In this document: positions 49,001 to 62,473 of the stretch, one piece after another
Layout of the letters: each line of letters begins with the position of its first letter
How positions within the stretch are numbered: position 1 is the stretch's first letter
Assembly (NCBI GenBank): GCA_028622995.1
Contig: JAJQJQ010000062.1
Span: 806,001 to 870,000 of the forward strand
From: Panagrolaimus kolymaensis
Lineage: Eukaryota > Nematoda > Chromadorea > Rhabditida > Panagrolaimidae
Length of the DNA stretch: 64,000 bases
Reading direction: 5' to 3'
Program-made: the position numbers and the translations under genes
Notes under the pieces: model-generated
The model's database searches: none
Seen by the model: the letters and a program-made list of their open reading frames with translations, nothing else
Told to the model about the DNA's origin: nothing

Positions 49001-52000
49001 CTAAAAATAAATTTTTTTTCATTTGTGGCAACGGAGGTGGTGGTGGAATAAATAAGTGAGGGTGAAGTTAAAGTAAAAAAAAGTTACTCAAAAAAATTTG
49101 TGTTTTGTAATTTTCGAAACATTTCATTTAGGGAAAAAATGTTTTAAACCTACAAAAAATTGAGTAACAAAAAAATAATAGAACGAGCCTTTCAAAGATA
49201 ATCTTGCTGGAAAAAACTTTTTGGTTATAAATTTCAAAGCTTTTTTTTTCATTTCAAAAGTTACAGAAAAATAAATTCACTCAAGCTTGTTTCACAGCAC
49301 CCATTAAAAAGCATATAATAATTTCTCATGGCATATTGAACTTTTCTTCAAAATTATTATTTTCTCCTTTTTTTATTTTATTTAAAACAAAGCAGTGTCA
49401 TTTATCAACCTTTGACATCATTCTTATTTTCTCTGTTTTTTTTTGCTCGAACAAACCAAAAAAAGTAAAGGCAATAAATCAAAATCTCAAAAGCAAAATT
49501 ATTTAATCTCATTTTTTGGCTGTCAAATGTTTTTTCTTTCGGGGTAAATTATTACTTCGCAACTAATACTTCTTTTATAAAACAAAGAAAAAAGAAAAAG
49601 CTACCAAAAAAACTTCATTTAAAAAAACTATGTGTCGAGCAAAAATGTAAGAATATTTCCTCATAAAAAATTTTTGTTTTGGTATCCATAAAATCTGGAC
49701 ATCGATATTTTATTTTCTTCAACAATGAAAACGCGGAAAAAAAGGAAAGAAGAGATAATGAAAATTTAATTAAAGGTCAACCTCGAAATAATATTTTTAA
49801 AAAGTGAACATTGAAACATATCTTCTTTTTTTACGAGGAGACTACGTCCTTTTTGAAAACATATAAACAAAATAGAAAAAGATGAGACTCGTCCTTCTAT
49901 CTCTATGGGAAGTAAAAAAAAATTAGAGAGTGTTGTCTATGACTCAAACTTATAGCCATGAAAAAAAAGGAAGAAGATGAGTATGTATGTGTGAGAATGA
50001 ATGTCATAAGTTAATAAACCTAATATAAAACTAAATAAGCGGAAATAAAATTAAAAAATTAATTATTTTAGTGGCTACGAAAAAAAGAAGAAGAAAAGAA
50101 GCAAGGCTCAAAAATGTGTTCTGTTTTTTAAAAAAAAAGCAACAAAAAAAAAAGAAAAGAAAGAATTAATTTTCTTTTTTAAAGGACAAAAGCTTTCTTT
50201 TTTTGGTGATGGCACACACACTTTTAAAGATCTTGTGTCCTTTATTTTCTTTTTCCTTCTACTCATCTTTTTGCATTCTTTAAAGATAAACAATGATATT
50301 ATTATGGAAAAACGAGGAAGGAGGAGAAGAAAAAAACAGAAGTGAAATTTTATTCAAACAAACACATCAAATTGATTCTAAGTACACATATCTTTTATCC
50401 ATCCCATCCATCTTCCAACCAACAAAGGAGAAAAAGAAAGCAAAACAAAATAAGTATGTTCGTGTCCAAAAAAAATGAGGGGGAGCAAGCAAGTAAATGA
50501 TAATTAAATATATATATAAAAACAAAAGAATGTCGCTTTATTAAGGGAGGGTAGGGTGTTGATGTAATTATCAAACATAAGAATTTGTTAGAAAAAAAAT
50601 GTATGTATGTTTTTTGGTTTGGAATGCTCAAATTATGAAAGAAAAAAAATCTTTTTTTTCTAATCCAAATATTCACAAATATTTTTTGCGAGACGATTAA
50701 AATTCCATTTCGAACTTGGAAAATTGATTCAAAGACGCGGAAGCTTTGTTCGATTAGCTATGGTTTAAAAAATATGAATAAACCATTTTTAAACCTATGT
50801 ATATTTTTCTGCAAAAAAAAAGTTTGCAAAGGATAAATTAAATTTCCGCAATTTTTTTTTTGCGCGCCAAAAAGCAAAAATAAAAACTTCTTTTTTTGTT
50901 CAAACTTAAAAAATTGAATTCAGTGAGAGAAAAGAAAAAGAGATTCTTCTCTATTTTATTTTTTATGCGTGGTGAATCTCGTCCAAATAAAAAAAATACA
51001 TAAAGGCTACAAGAAACGGAAATGGGTAATTTGCATTATTTAAAGAATGAAAAAAGCATGGTAAAAAATAAAAAAATAAAATCTTTTTCTTTTGCTTCTT
51101 TTTTTTCGTTGTTGCTCCATATATGTAAAAAGAAAAGAAGAGAAAATGGGAGAAATAAAAGTTTGAATGCAGGAAATGCATTTTTTTTGGTGCATACATA
51201 TATCAAAGATTCAGCAGCGACACTGCTTTTCTTTAAAAAAATAAAAAAGAAAAGAAAGCAAAGTTGGAATATTTAAGATGCTTTTAATTTTTCACTGAAT
51301 CTTTTTAAGCTTTGATAAAATCCAACAATAAATGCTTTGAATTAATTTAAAACGGTAAAGAAAAAAAATGACTGCAAAAAAACAGAAAAGAAACAAGACA
51401 GACATCCAACAACCTTGTCACTAAAATATTTTAAAAATATAAATCCACGATAGAAAATTTATTAAATCAATGCTTTAATTTGGTTTAAAAAAATGCCCAT
51501 TTAAAAGTTCAAAATTTTTTTAAATATATCAGTGGCAAAAAAATGTTTTATGAAGCTTCCTCGTCCTTGACATAACATCTCGTCTTTCTTTTTGTCTTGT
51601 TTTTATTTTAATTAGAAGATATTTATGTCAAAAAGATTAATGAGCGTAAATCCAAAATATGTTTCAAGATTTTTAAAAATTAAAAAATCAGAAGGAAAAT
51701 TATAAAAAAAAATAAATTTATGGATCTTCGGGTGTTCATATATGACACAAGTCACGCTGGCAAAACTTTACTATTTTTAGTTGCATGATTCAATGCAAAA
51801 AAAAAATCCTTTTTTATTATTTTTTCTTTGTTTCTCTCGGATGTAAACGTTTTGATACTTTATTAATATTTAATTATAGCTCTTTATAATATAAATAAAC
51901 AGATGAAGAAAAAAAAAGATTATATTGTTAGAATTTAAGAAAAACAAAATAGTCATAAATGTTATGTGATTAAATAAAGCTCAAGGATAATCCTTTAAAA

Positions 52001-55000
52001 ATCTTTAAAGATGTTTTGACTAAATTAAATTGCTTAATGCTTCTTTAACAACGATAACTCGCCAAAAATCTATAAAATGGCATCAAAGAAAATTGAATCA
52101 AAATTAAAAATAGCTTTGTCACGGCAAGAAACCTTTTTGTTTCGCCTCCAAAAATTTTATTATTATTTAAAACTCAAAAAAATATGGCAGAAAAAAACTT
52201 TCAATTATTTTTTGTTTGTTAAGCAAATGTCTCAGAAATCTTTTCAAACAAAAAAAATAAAATAAAAAAGGCTTCTTCGAAACTACATAACTCTAGAATG
52301 AAGACAAAAAATGAAAATATGAAAAAAAAATGAAAACACATGATAAATATTAATTTTTAATGATTACGCATTATTATCGATGGCTAATAAACAACTAAAA
52401 ACAGCTTCAGTTGTTTCCATAATTAAATAAGCGCGTTTATTTATTTATCTGTTTTCTTTTATTCTTCTTTAATCATTGGATTTTTGGATTAATTTAAATT
52501 TATCTTTGAGCAACAAAAAAAACGAGACTCAAAAATTTGTTTCAAAAAAAAGAAAGAAAAGAATGGATGAAACCTAAAAAATCTGTGTCCTTTATTTTGT
52601 TGTTGTTACTCTACTCCATTTTTTTCCTTCTTACTTTTCAAGTGGGTGTTAATGCTTTTAACGCGTTTCTTTTTTTTTTTATGTTGTTATTTTCTTTTCA
52701 AAAATAAAAAAACACCAGCAGATTTTTTTCTATTCTATTCAAGAGAGAGAAAAAATGTGGTTTTTGTATCAATTCGAATTATTCAGAAAAGAAAGCAGCG
52801 AGCACAAAAAAAATAAATGCACGACGATAGAATTCAGAATAAAATAACACACATTTTTTTGTTGTTGTTAAAACTTAAACTCCCTAAAAAGGAGTGAAAA
52901 AACGAAGAAAAAGAAACCAATAGCATTTAACGAAAAAAAAATAAATTGTTGTGATGTGATGTTAGAAATGTGGTGTTTTAAAATAAATAAATAAATAAAG
53001 CTTTTCAATCTTTTTTAGTTTTAAAACAAGAAGAATAGTAAGAAAAAAGGCTTTAAAAATGATTGCAAAACAAAATTCGCCAAAGAATATTTAAACAGAT
53101 GTTTCAAACAGAAAAAAATATGGCAGAAAAATGTTACTGGAAAAAAAGAAGCAATGATTGAGAAAGAGAAAAAGGAAAGGCTTTGAATTTTTAATTTTTA
53201 ATTATTGGTTTGGTACAAAATTGGGGAAAATAAAATAATTTAAACTCATTGATCGAGATACGAAAAACTTCCATTCGAGGAAGAGAAAATTTAACTTTGC
53301 ATCAAACTTTCTTCACCTGGGATTCTAAATATAATTTTATTTTTGCAAACTATGCACAGAAACTAAAATAAATCTCTTCAGTGTTTATGAAAAAAACTAG
53401 AAACTAAATGTAAAAGCAGATGAAAAAATATATTCAAATTCAAACAATTTCAAAATAATAAAAAAATAGCAAAAAACTTTCTAAATTTTTATTTTCGAAA
53501 AAATAAAAAAGAATTTTTATAATAACTTTAATATTTTCAATTTGAAAATAAAAAAACTGCAGGAGACTTTTTTTATTTTCTTCGAAAAATAAAAAATTAT
53601 TCATTTTTTGAAATTTGAGTTTCAAAAAAGTTTATTTTTCTATCCTACATTTTATTCTAAAGTTTTTCACTTTTTCAGGAATACCAAAGAACAGCAACTT
53701 TCATTCAGTTGAAAATGAATTGCTTCTTTGTCCCTCTCTTTTTTGGGAGTGTAAAATTTCATGGTTCACATATAAACTGTTTTTAAGAAATTAAACAATT
53801 TTTATTTTAAAAATGGAGGAAAGCAAAAACAAGGGTTAAAAGTTTAAGAATCGTTCAATCATGCAAGTCTTAAAAATGGCTGGAATATGTTGGGCGACTT
53901 TTATTTTTTTAAAGAAAAAACAGAGTTTGTTTAGTCTGAAACAAATTTAAAAAAAATAAACAAATAATAAAAAAATGTTTTTGAATTCGAAGTATCTTAA
54001 AAATTTTGAAAGTCGGGGTTTTTTTAAAATTTTATTTCTTCGCCAATTTTAAAGATTTTTAAAAATTATCGGAAAAAATTAAAAAAGTCAACAACGAAAA
54101 AAATAAAATTATCACAAGTTTGTTGGGCCGAAAATCCAATGAAAACAATTATAACAAAACACAGCCACAAAAAACCGGAAGCAGACGAAAACTTTCTTTT
54201 TTTTGTTTGAAAAAGAAAAAGTTTGTTTAGTCATTTTTTCGTGAAAATAAAGACGCATAAAAGAAGAAAATTATGTAAACAATAAAAAAAGATTGCCAAA
54301 TAAGAAAATGAAAAGAAAAAAATTTACTCGACAATACGACTAAAAAGTTTATGGACATCATGCTTTTATGTTGTTGAACAACAGTTGTGTATGTGTTTTG
54401 TTAATAAAAAAAATCCAGGAAAAAAACCTTATTTTTCTCAAACAAAAAAAAACAAACAAAAAAGTAACAAAAAAAAGTTTAAAATATTATTTTTGTTTAA
54501 TTTTTAAAAAAATAAGGAAGTAAACTTTTCTTTGGAGAAAAAATGATTGGAAATTTCTTCTAACTTCCAAATATATTTTTGAATAACGAAAAGCGGAAAA
54601 AATTTTTTATTATTATATTTCGATAATTTGGGCCATTAATTTTTTGAGTAATATTTTTTATAATAATGCTTTTTTGCCACGCTAAATAAAATTATTACGA
54701 AATTATGCATAAAGTTTATTTTATCCTTCACGAAGTTGTTATTAATGATAATGTTGCATTCCATCATATTTTCTTTATATTTAGCTTTAGCTTTTCATTT
54801 CCTTGTCCAAAAAAAAACTAAAAGCCGAAGAAGAAAAAAACGTTTCATCAACGTTTATCTTTTTTATTTTTATTTTCAATAAATAAAATAAATAGCATTT
54901 TTTCAAGGGTTATTAAATATTAGCAAAAAAAAAATTTTTTTTATCTCAAACGGGTAAGTTATCGATCTCGAAGCAAAAGCTTCTTTTTTTGTTGTTGATA

Positions 55001-57817
55001 TATCTGAAAACTAATCACAAACCTTAGTCGACGACGACAAGTCAGGTCAGAATGTTATTTTAGTAAAAAAAACTCTAACATTTTACTAACAAGAAGCAAA
55101 AAAAAAAGATGGTTCAAACAAAAAATTTTTTTTGGGTCTTCTTTATTTGGTATTAATGAATTCTGTCAACAAACAAAGGCTTAAAAAAATTATTACCACC
55201 AAAACAACTGTTCTATATAGATGGATGGGAGACAGAAGAAAAAATATGGCAAGAAAAATAAAGGAAGGAATAAACTAAACCATTGGCATTGTTGTTTGAC
55301 ATTGGTTGTTAGTTGACACTACCATCAGAAAATAAAATAAGGGCAACCAAAACAAAAAAAAAAGCATTGTTAAAAATTCAACAAAAAATAATTTTTTTTG
55401 GTGGTGGTTGACTCTTTCCTCCTTTTTCATTATTTGTAAATTTCATAATTCCTTTTTTTTTTGTCAGACGACATAGAAAAAAAAACATTTGTTTCTTTTT
55501 TTCGGGGTTAAAAAAGTTTACCAAGAAAGAATAAAAAGCCGGAAGTTAAAATTATTTTACGTTATTTTTTTATTTTAAATAACAAAAAATTAACACCTCG
55601 AAACTTTAAAAATATTTGGGTTTATCAAAGAATAATTTTTTGTTAATACCAAAAAGAAGCATCACCAAAAAAATTCTAACATCAAATTTTTCTTTGATAA
55701 ATGGAAAACTTAGAATTCATCGGATTTTTTCGTTTCTTGATAATATAAAAAAAGGAAGCAATTTTTGCCTAAAATTAGTCCAATTTAAAATATTTTTTGG
55801 TTTCCTTGAACACTCTCAATTTTTTTTATTTTTTATTCAACCAAAAGTTTTCGAAGAGTCATAGAAAAAAAAACAGCAAACAAAAAAATATGGAAAAAAA
55901 TAAATTTATATATGGTCTTCGAATTTGCACTTTATAAGCAAAAAATATTTGATTAATAAACTTTTCTAAAAGTAATCAAATAAAATACAGATACCAATAT
56001 TCTGGGCATTTTTGATTAATCCCATAAACAATAATTATTTCTTTCTTTTTTTCTATGGAAAATATCTGCTTTTAAGAACTTCAGCAAAAAAATATTTTGA
56101 TGTGTTTTATCCCCAAATATTTTTAGGGGTTGCAAAAAGTGAATATTTCAAAAGCCTGAAAAAACTAAAAAATGAGAGAATCATAACCAATCTTTAAAAA
56201 TTTGAGTTGTTTTTATTTTTTTTTTATTTCTGTCAACTAAAATTTTTTCGCCGCCCACATATTTTGTTTTTGCTCGAAGTCAGTCACTGCACCGGATTTT
56301 TATTTTATTTGAAAATCTTAAAATTTTTTGTTTGTTTGATTTTTTTTTTCTTCCATATTTTTATTTCCCAAGGGTGTTATTATTTGGGATACGACTTATC
56401 ATCGATATTCAATGAGCCACAAAGGAATAATAAAACAAAAAAGCGTAGGGAATTTTGTTGCTTGAATAAATCTAAAAAAGAAGATGGAAGAGGATAAATG
56501 AACAAAATAAATAAAAAAGATTTATGAAGCTTGAAACTTAAAAAAATTTGTGAGATGGTTGGTTTACGATAATCTTTGACGTAATCTCTTTTGAAATATG
56601 TACTTGGAAATTTTTTGAGGGGCAATGAAAAATAAAAATGAAACATAAAAAAGTTTTTAAGGCAAGAAGCTTAAATTTCAAACTAATAAACTTTGATAAA
56701 AAATATTTTTTGATAAATAAAAGTTTTAGAATAATAAAAAATTTATGGCATTTATCCATTCAAAGAGACAAACAAACAAAAAAGCAGAGAAAAATCCAAA
56801 AAGAACAAAGTTTTGAATTACTTACTCTAAATTTAAAATTAATTTTTCTCTGACGCAAAAAAATTATTTATTTTTTTAATAAATGAAACTTTTTTGATAA
56901 CAAAAAACGAATAACAAAGCAAAAAATATATATCTGGCCACCATCGAAAAAAAATTCAAAGACTAAATTCAGAAAAAAAATTGAGATTTGAATGGAAAAA
57001 AAACTTTATATTATTATTCGAAGAGAGATTGAATTTTTAATGTGAGAAAAATTTTCAAGAAAAAAAAGTTATTTTTAGGCCATTCTTTTTTCATTAATTA
57101 AATAGCTAATAATTAATTAATCGAGAAAAATATCAAACCAAGCTTTCCAATATGAGCGGCGTCGGCGGTGGCAATGACTTTGAATGCAATCCATAAAATA
57201 TACATATATGTATGGCGATAAACAATAATTTAATAATAATTTTTTTTACAAAAATAATAAACGTTTTAGCCTTTTTTAAACTGCATTTTAAAAACAGAAC
57301 AACAAAATTTGAAAAATAAAAAATAGAAAGAAGAAAGTGAAGAAGCAAGCCTTCCATTCCAAAAACGTTTTCCAAAAAATACAGCTTTAATGTGTTTATG
57401 TCCTTTTTATTATCGCCATTGAGTTGTGGAAAAAAAATCATTGATAACCAAATAAAAATTTTACAATAAACTTTTTATGAAAAAAAGTTTTCTATTAACA
57501 GCCAAAGCTTTGGTTGATCATGTTTTAACAAATTATTATTTAGGATGTTATAAATTGGAAAATAATCGTGTATTCCTTTTAATAAAAGAACTTGCAATCC
57601 TCTAATATTTATTTATTGAACGAATAAAGGAAAAATAGTTAGCTTTCTTGGTGTTTTTCAAATACACCGCAACTTTGGCGACATGTTCGATGGAAAGCCA
57701 TTCAGCCGCCATTAAAAAAAGTCTCCTCAAATAAATTATTTTTTGTTTGTTTCAAACTTTCAAAGTTCCAAAAAAAGCTTTGTATCTTTTTTTTCTTCCA
57801 GCTACTCTATCTTTATA
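43072..57817. other. 14.7-kb gene desert, A-rich on the plus strand
   Basis: I found no exon with convincing codon structure or domain in either strand. The plus strand is dominated by A runs and GAAAGAAG-type purine tracts, giving many spurious Lys/Phe-rich open frames. Simple repeats include (CATA)/(TATG) and GTGTGTGT near 46265-46310, and AATAAATAAATA tracts near 52980. Small balanced-composition islands occur near 45880-45960 and 47440-47540. The desert lies upstream of the minus-strand receptor gene and may include its outron, first intron or regulatory DNA. Confidence 0.55.
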
Positions 57818-59909
57818 ATGAAGACGACGACAGAAAGTCTAAAATCCAAGAAGAAGACGACGTTAACAAAAGCTAAGAAAACATCATCAGGAAAAGAAGA
57901 TCCAACAACTCAATTTGCTCCAGAAATTGCAGAATTCTTCAAGAAAACCTTGGGATTCAAAGAATTTACTCCTGTTCAAGTAAGTTTGCTATTTACATTT
58001 TTTCGACACAATTAATGAATTTTTGTTGTTTTTAGAAATGTGCTGTCAAATATTTTCTTACAAATTATGATTGCATTGTACAAGCTCCTACTGGCAGCGG
58101 CAAGACGCTAGCATATATTCTTCCATTGATGCAGATTTTAAAGAATAAATGCGAAGTAAGAATATTCATACTGTTTTTCAATTGATTAATCATTACTTTG
58201 TATTGTTATTTTCAGCCAGCAAAAGAAGATGATAAACCTAAAATTTGTGCGCTCGTTCTTGTTCCTACTCGTGATCTCGTTAGTCAAGTGGCAAAAGTGA
58301 TGAAACCTGTATCCATTGCTCTTGGCTTCAAAGTTGTTGCATTTAGCAGTAGTGGTGCATCGCAAAAACAAGCTGAAGAAAAGAAAGTTAAAGGGAATTG
58401 GTAAGAAATACAATGTTAATAAAGAACTTTTTGTTTATATGATCATTTTTAGTATCATTATCTCAACGCCTGGAAGGTTCTCAAACCTTATCGAAAAGAT
58501 GCCAGAAGTAAAGAACTATGTGAAATCCCTTGAAATGCTCGTTATCGATGAAGCTGATCGATTCAATGATGTTGATTTGAAGGCAGCAACTACATCCATC
58601 CTTTCAATTCTTCCAAAACAACGTCGATCTGGTCTGTTCTCAGCAACGCAAGCAAAAGAAATGGAAGATTTGATTAAATTTGGTCTAAGAAATCCTGTGC
58701 GTTTAGAAGTTACTGGTGATTCAAATACTTTGGTTGATAGCGCAACATCAACAGAAAAGACTGCTGCTCCTTCTAGTTTGGAAAACAATTTTGTCGTTTT
58801 ACCAGCTGCTTTTAAACTTCAAGGACTTATCGAAGTTCTAAAAATGAATGCTGATAAGAAAATTTTGGTCTTCTTCTCATCGAGATTTGCTGTCATTTAC
58901 TTTGAAAGAATATTGAAGCTAATAATGGGAGAAAAAAGAAATCTCATAAACATGCATGGAAAGAAATTTAGTCGTCCCAAAGCTGTGAGTTTAACATCCT
59001 ATATACATAAAAAGTTATTGAACAATCAATTTCAGATACAAGAATTCAGCAAAGCCAAAAACACGGTTATGCTTGCTACTGATGTTGCTGGAAGAGGATT
59101 GGACCTCGAAAACGTCGACATCGTTATTCAATTCGATATTCCTAAACACTCAAACTGGTTTGTTCATCGTATTGGTCGCTCTGGAAGAATTGGAAAAGCT
59201 GGACAATCAATTCTTTTCCTGACATCTGAAGAAGAAGCTTATGCAGAATTCCTTGAAAAGCATGAAAACATCAAACTTTCGAAAACGAATATTCTTGATC
59301 ATATTAATGAAGAAGATGCCGAAAAGACGCGGAAGAAAATCGTCAAGCTTGCCTCAACTGAACGTGAATTTCTTGAACTTGGATCCAATGCTTATGTTGC
59401 TATGATCAATGCTTATCTTTCACATGATTGTCAAATTGTTTGCAAAGTTTGGGGTACAGAAATTTTTCTCGTTTATTGATTCATGCGTTTTATTAACTTC
59501 CTTATTTTCAGATTTGGATATGGGCAATCTTGCAAATGCTTTTGGTCTCCTTCGTATGCCGAGAATCAAGGAAACAAATAAGGTGGATATTAGCACCTTC
59601 CAACGTCTTGATATCGAAACGTCATCCATTCCTTACAAAAATGAAATCAATGAAGCTGCACGTCAAAAGAAGCTCGCAACTCAAGAAGGAAGACGTCCAC
59701 GAATTCACACAAATGGTAAACGCCGCAAGCATCGATCAGACAAGGCAGATGAAGGTGAAAAGGAAGAAGAAAATGATAAGCCAAAACCTGAAAAGCGGAA
59801 GAAATTAAGTGAATGGGATGAACTTCAAACGGAACAGCGCCTCTTGAAGAAATACAAGAAAGGAAAGCTCAACAAGGATGAGCTCAATGAAGCCATTGAT
59901 AAAATTTGA
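57818..59909 (+). CDS. DDX55: DEAD-box RNA helicase DDX55/Spb4
   Basis: Exons 57818-57979, 58036-58155, 58216-58400, 58453-58984, 59036-59453, 59512-59909 (stop); 604 residues. ATP-dependent nucleolar RNA helicase needed for 60S subunit maturation (yeast Spb4). Motifs in order: Q-motif 'FKEFTPVQ', Walker A 'APTGSGKT' (71-78), 'VPTRDL', 'STPGR', DEAD at 188-191, 'SAT', 'ATDVAGRGLD', and 'HRIGRSGR'. After the core come 'REFLELGSNAYVAMINAY' and 'DLDMGNLANAFGLLRMP', the Spb4/DDX55-specific C-terminal domain, then a Lys/Glu-rich tail ending 'LLKKYKKGKLNKDELNEA'. The donor of exon 5 was placed at GTACAG (59454) because it restores the frame into 'DLDMG'. The 51-nt intron 58985-59035 is stopless and in frame but splits a conserved region, so it is treated as an intron. 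A TTCTTCCAG acceptor ends 17 nt before the ATG. AATAAA at 59990-59995. Confidence 0.93.
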
Positions 59910-60535
59910 TTGTATTTTTGCTACATTGTTCTTGTTGTTGATTTTTTGTTTACTTTATTTTTATAATATTTTTGTTGTTGTTAGTTTAAAATAAAGTCAT
60001 TTTTCGTTGTTAATTTTGTGTATGCTAAATTGTTCTTTATAACTACAAAACAATGTTATTAATGAATCAATGATGACATCGATAAAGATATAACTTTTCT
60101 CATTTACTAAAAATATCAAATACAAATAGTCATTACAAAAGAGAGACACCCAAACGAAGTACGATATATTTACATCTGCTCAAAGTGTATTGCAAAACCA
60201 TAAACGAAGTGAGATAGATTTAAGAGAAAAGCGTCGAGGCTTTTATATGGTTTAAAAATGGACAGTGATCGTTGAGAAAGGGACAGAGCCTACTTTCATT
60301 GCGGAAGCAAAAGAATAACAAGTATGAGTGAAAGATGAGAAAGTGAATGAGCGAAATAACGAAAAAGACCAAAGTTGGCTTTTTAGTAAAAAGACGAAAC
60401 TCATCGCTGGTTATCAGCGACAGATGTAATCGTTAAAGTTTCCGAATGAGTTAAAGTAAAGCAAGATACATATTTATGAAACAAAAACAAACAAACAAAC
60501 AAACAAAGAAAAAAAGTTAAACACAAATAAACAAG
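59910..60535. other. Convergent intergenic region between DDX55 and NSRP1
   Basis: About 630 nt with more balanced base composition than elsewhere. An imperfect direct repeat beginning AAACGAAGT starts at 60152 and 60202. A small perfect stem TCGCTG/CAGCGA lies near 60404-60420. (AAAC)n at about 60486-60510. No gene seen; a structured noncoding RNA cannot be excluded. Confidence 0.5.
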
Positions 60536-61924
60536 TCATATTGGAGCACGAATTTCACCATTTTGCTTTCTTTGAAGATATCTTTGACGTGCCATAAATA
60601 TTGCAGAATCATTATTACGTTGCTTCAAGATTTCTTTGATTTTTTCGAGCCTTTCATACAGTATTTCTTTATCAGATTTGGGCTTAACTTTGAGTTGTTG
60701 ATCTTTGTTTTCATCACGTTCACGAGGAGGTGGAGGAGAAGCAGAAGAATCATGACGACGTCGACGATGTTGGGATCTTTCATTCTTTGGTGATGATGGT
60801 CTTCTTCTTCGATGGTCATGACGTGAGCGACGTTCAGGTGTTGGAGATCGCTTTGATTTTGTTGTTGCAGCTGCTGATGATGTTTTAGGCTGAAAAAAAG
60901 AGAGATTAGTAATCAAAAGTAAAGCAAAAAGTTGTTTCAAACCTTATTCAATCCAGGCTTTAGCTCATCAAACAATTTTTCTGGTGGTTTTGAGTTGTCT
61001 TCTTCGATTTTCTTTTCTTCGTTTGATTCTCTTTCAACTTTTAACACTTTCGGTTCTGACATATCATCCAACAGCTTTCGATTGAAATTTGATTGCCAAA
61101 AATGCTGATCTTCCACTTTTAGTCTACCTGAAACAATGCTTTTAGTTTCCAACTTTTTCCATAAAAATGATAAACTTACTATCCATTCTTTCTTGTTCTT
61201 CAAGTTCCTTCATGATTTTTTCTTTTTCTTCTAATTGCTTTCGATATGCGCCAGTAACAAATGTGTCTTTATCTTGGAATTCGTCGCCTTCAGCTTCTCT
61301 TTCTTTAGCTTGTTTTCTTTCTTCAACCATGAGCTTTTCCATTTGGCGTTTTTGAGTTGCAATAACAATTTTATGAGCATATTTTGGTTTGCGTTCTTTA
61401 TCAGCTTCTTTCTGTTCTTCAGTTTTAGCATTTCTTGTTGATTGAATTTGATCATAAAGTGCATCATATTCATATACATCTGGATCATCGGCCAATGCTT
61501 CAGCAACAGCACGTTCATCACGCCTAAAAAGGATGTTTGATTAAAAATACATATAAACAAAGGTTTTCATGGACAAAATTTAAAGGCTATTTAAAGAGTA
61601 ATGAATGAGACAAAAAGCATGGAATCACAAAGTTTGAAACAATGTCAATAGTTGTGTTACAGATATTCTTCGTTCATGATAGTGATTACAAAAGCATTCG
61701 AGGATTTTGAAAACATATATTCTTTAATTCGGAGGCATGAAAACTTACGTTTTGTTTGAACCATATTTCATTTGAAACTTCTTATTCACATCCTTTTCAT
61801 TTGCAATTTCTGTTTCTGAATCAGAATCATGTCCAAATACAGATGCGACAGGTATTGGTAAAGTTGAAGACGTTGAAGCTTTTTGATTCAATTGAAGACC
61901 ATATTTCTTAGGTTCATCAGACAT
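60536..61924 (-). CDS. NSRP1: Nuclear speckle splicing regulatory protein 1 (NSRP1/CCDC55)
   Basis: Minus-strand exons 61924-61749, 61523-61180, 61127-60943, 60889-60536 (stop); 352 residues. Nuclear protein acting in alternative splicing in mammals. Family features: N-terminal 'KYGLQLNQK', 'VASVFGHDSDSE', a 'DPDVYEYDALYDQIQ' segment, then a long charged coiled coil with 'KPKYAHKIVIATQKRQME', 'RKQAKEREAEGDEFQDKD' and 'FVTGAYRKQLEE'. The C-terminal third is Arg/Ser/His-rich ('RRSRHDHRRRRPSSP') like SR-related proteins, ending in a helix 'EILYERLEKIKEILKQR' and 'RYLQRKQNGEIRAP'. The start at 61924 follows an acceptor (ATTTTTTAG, 8 nt upstream); an in-frame ATG at 62167 is thus not preferred. 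Converges with DDX55. Confidence 0.92.
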
Positions 61925-62473
61925 TTTTGAATCTAAAAAATGGAATAAATTAAGCAATGGAATAAAAAGAAACAGCAATGTTTGGAGACGACAATCTTTC
62001 AAAATATTTTTAGCAACAACCTTCGAAGTTTTTTTAACGCAGTTTTGCAATCGCACATTGCGAAATTTTTTCGCGCTTTTTTTTACTTTTTTTGCGGCAA
62101 TCTTGAACAAAGTTGTTATAGTTAGTTGCGGACGAAACAAAATGTTTAGAAGATTTTTTTGAGACATTATCGATACGTTTTTGCAATTAATTAGTCAAGG
62201 AGTAAATTGGTAGTAACTAAAAATATAATAAAAGCGCTTGTAATAAAACGCATAGTTTTTTTTGCAAATTCAAGCTTTGAGAAAAAAACTTTATTTATTT
62301 ATTTTCCAACAAGAAAAAAATGTGTGTAAAGCACCAAATTACAAATAATAAAAAAGAGTAATAATAACTCTGGGTGAAATGAAAAATAAAAGTTAATGAA
62401 TTAAATTAATAATATAGTTTTTTTTTGGCATTTTTAATAGCTGCAATTTTTTATATGTATCAATAATACTCCT
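61925..62473. other. Spacer between RNF121 and NSRP1 (both minus strand)
   Basis: About 550 nt. The half nearest NSRP1 (61925-62167) is open in frame with NSRP1, Lys-rich, and ends at a splice acceptor before the NSRP1 ATG, so it is more likely promoter or outron. The rest is A/T-rich. Confidence 0.5.

Noticed and set aside
55616..56497. Plus-strand ORFs of 60-96 codons in the desert
   Set aside because: Composition equals the A/T-rich background, with Phe/Lys/Ile dominating and no introns or domains that make sense.
61925..62167. 81-codon in-frame extension of NSRP1 from an upstream ATG (62167)
   Set aside because: It is Lys/Leu-rich with no similarity to NSRP1 N termini, and a splice acceptor sits 8 nt before the downstream ATG, fitting a trans-spliced start at 61924.
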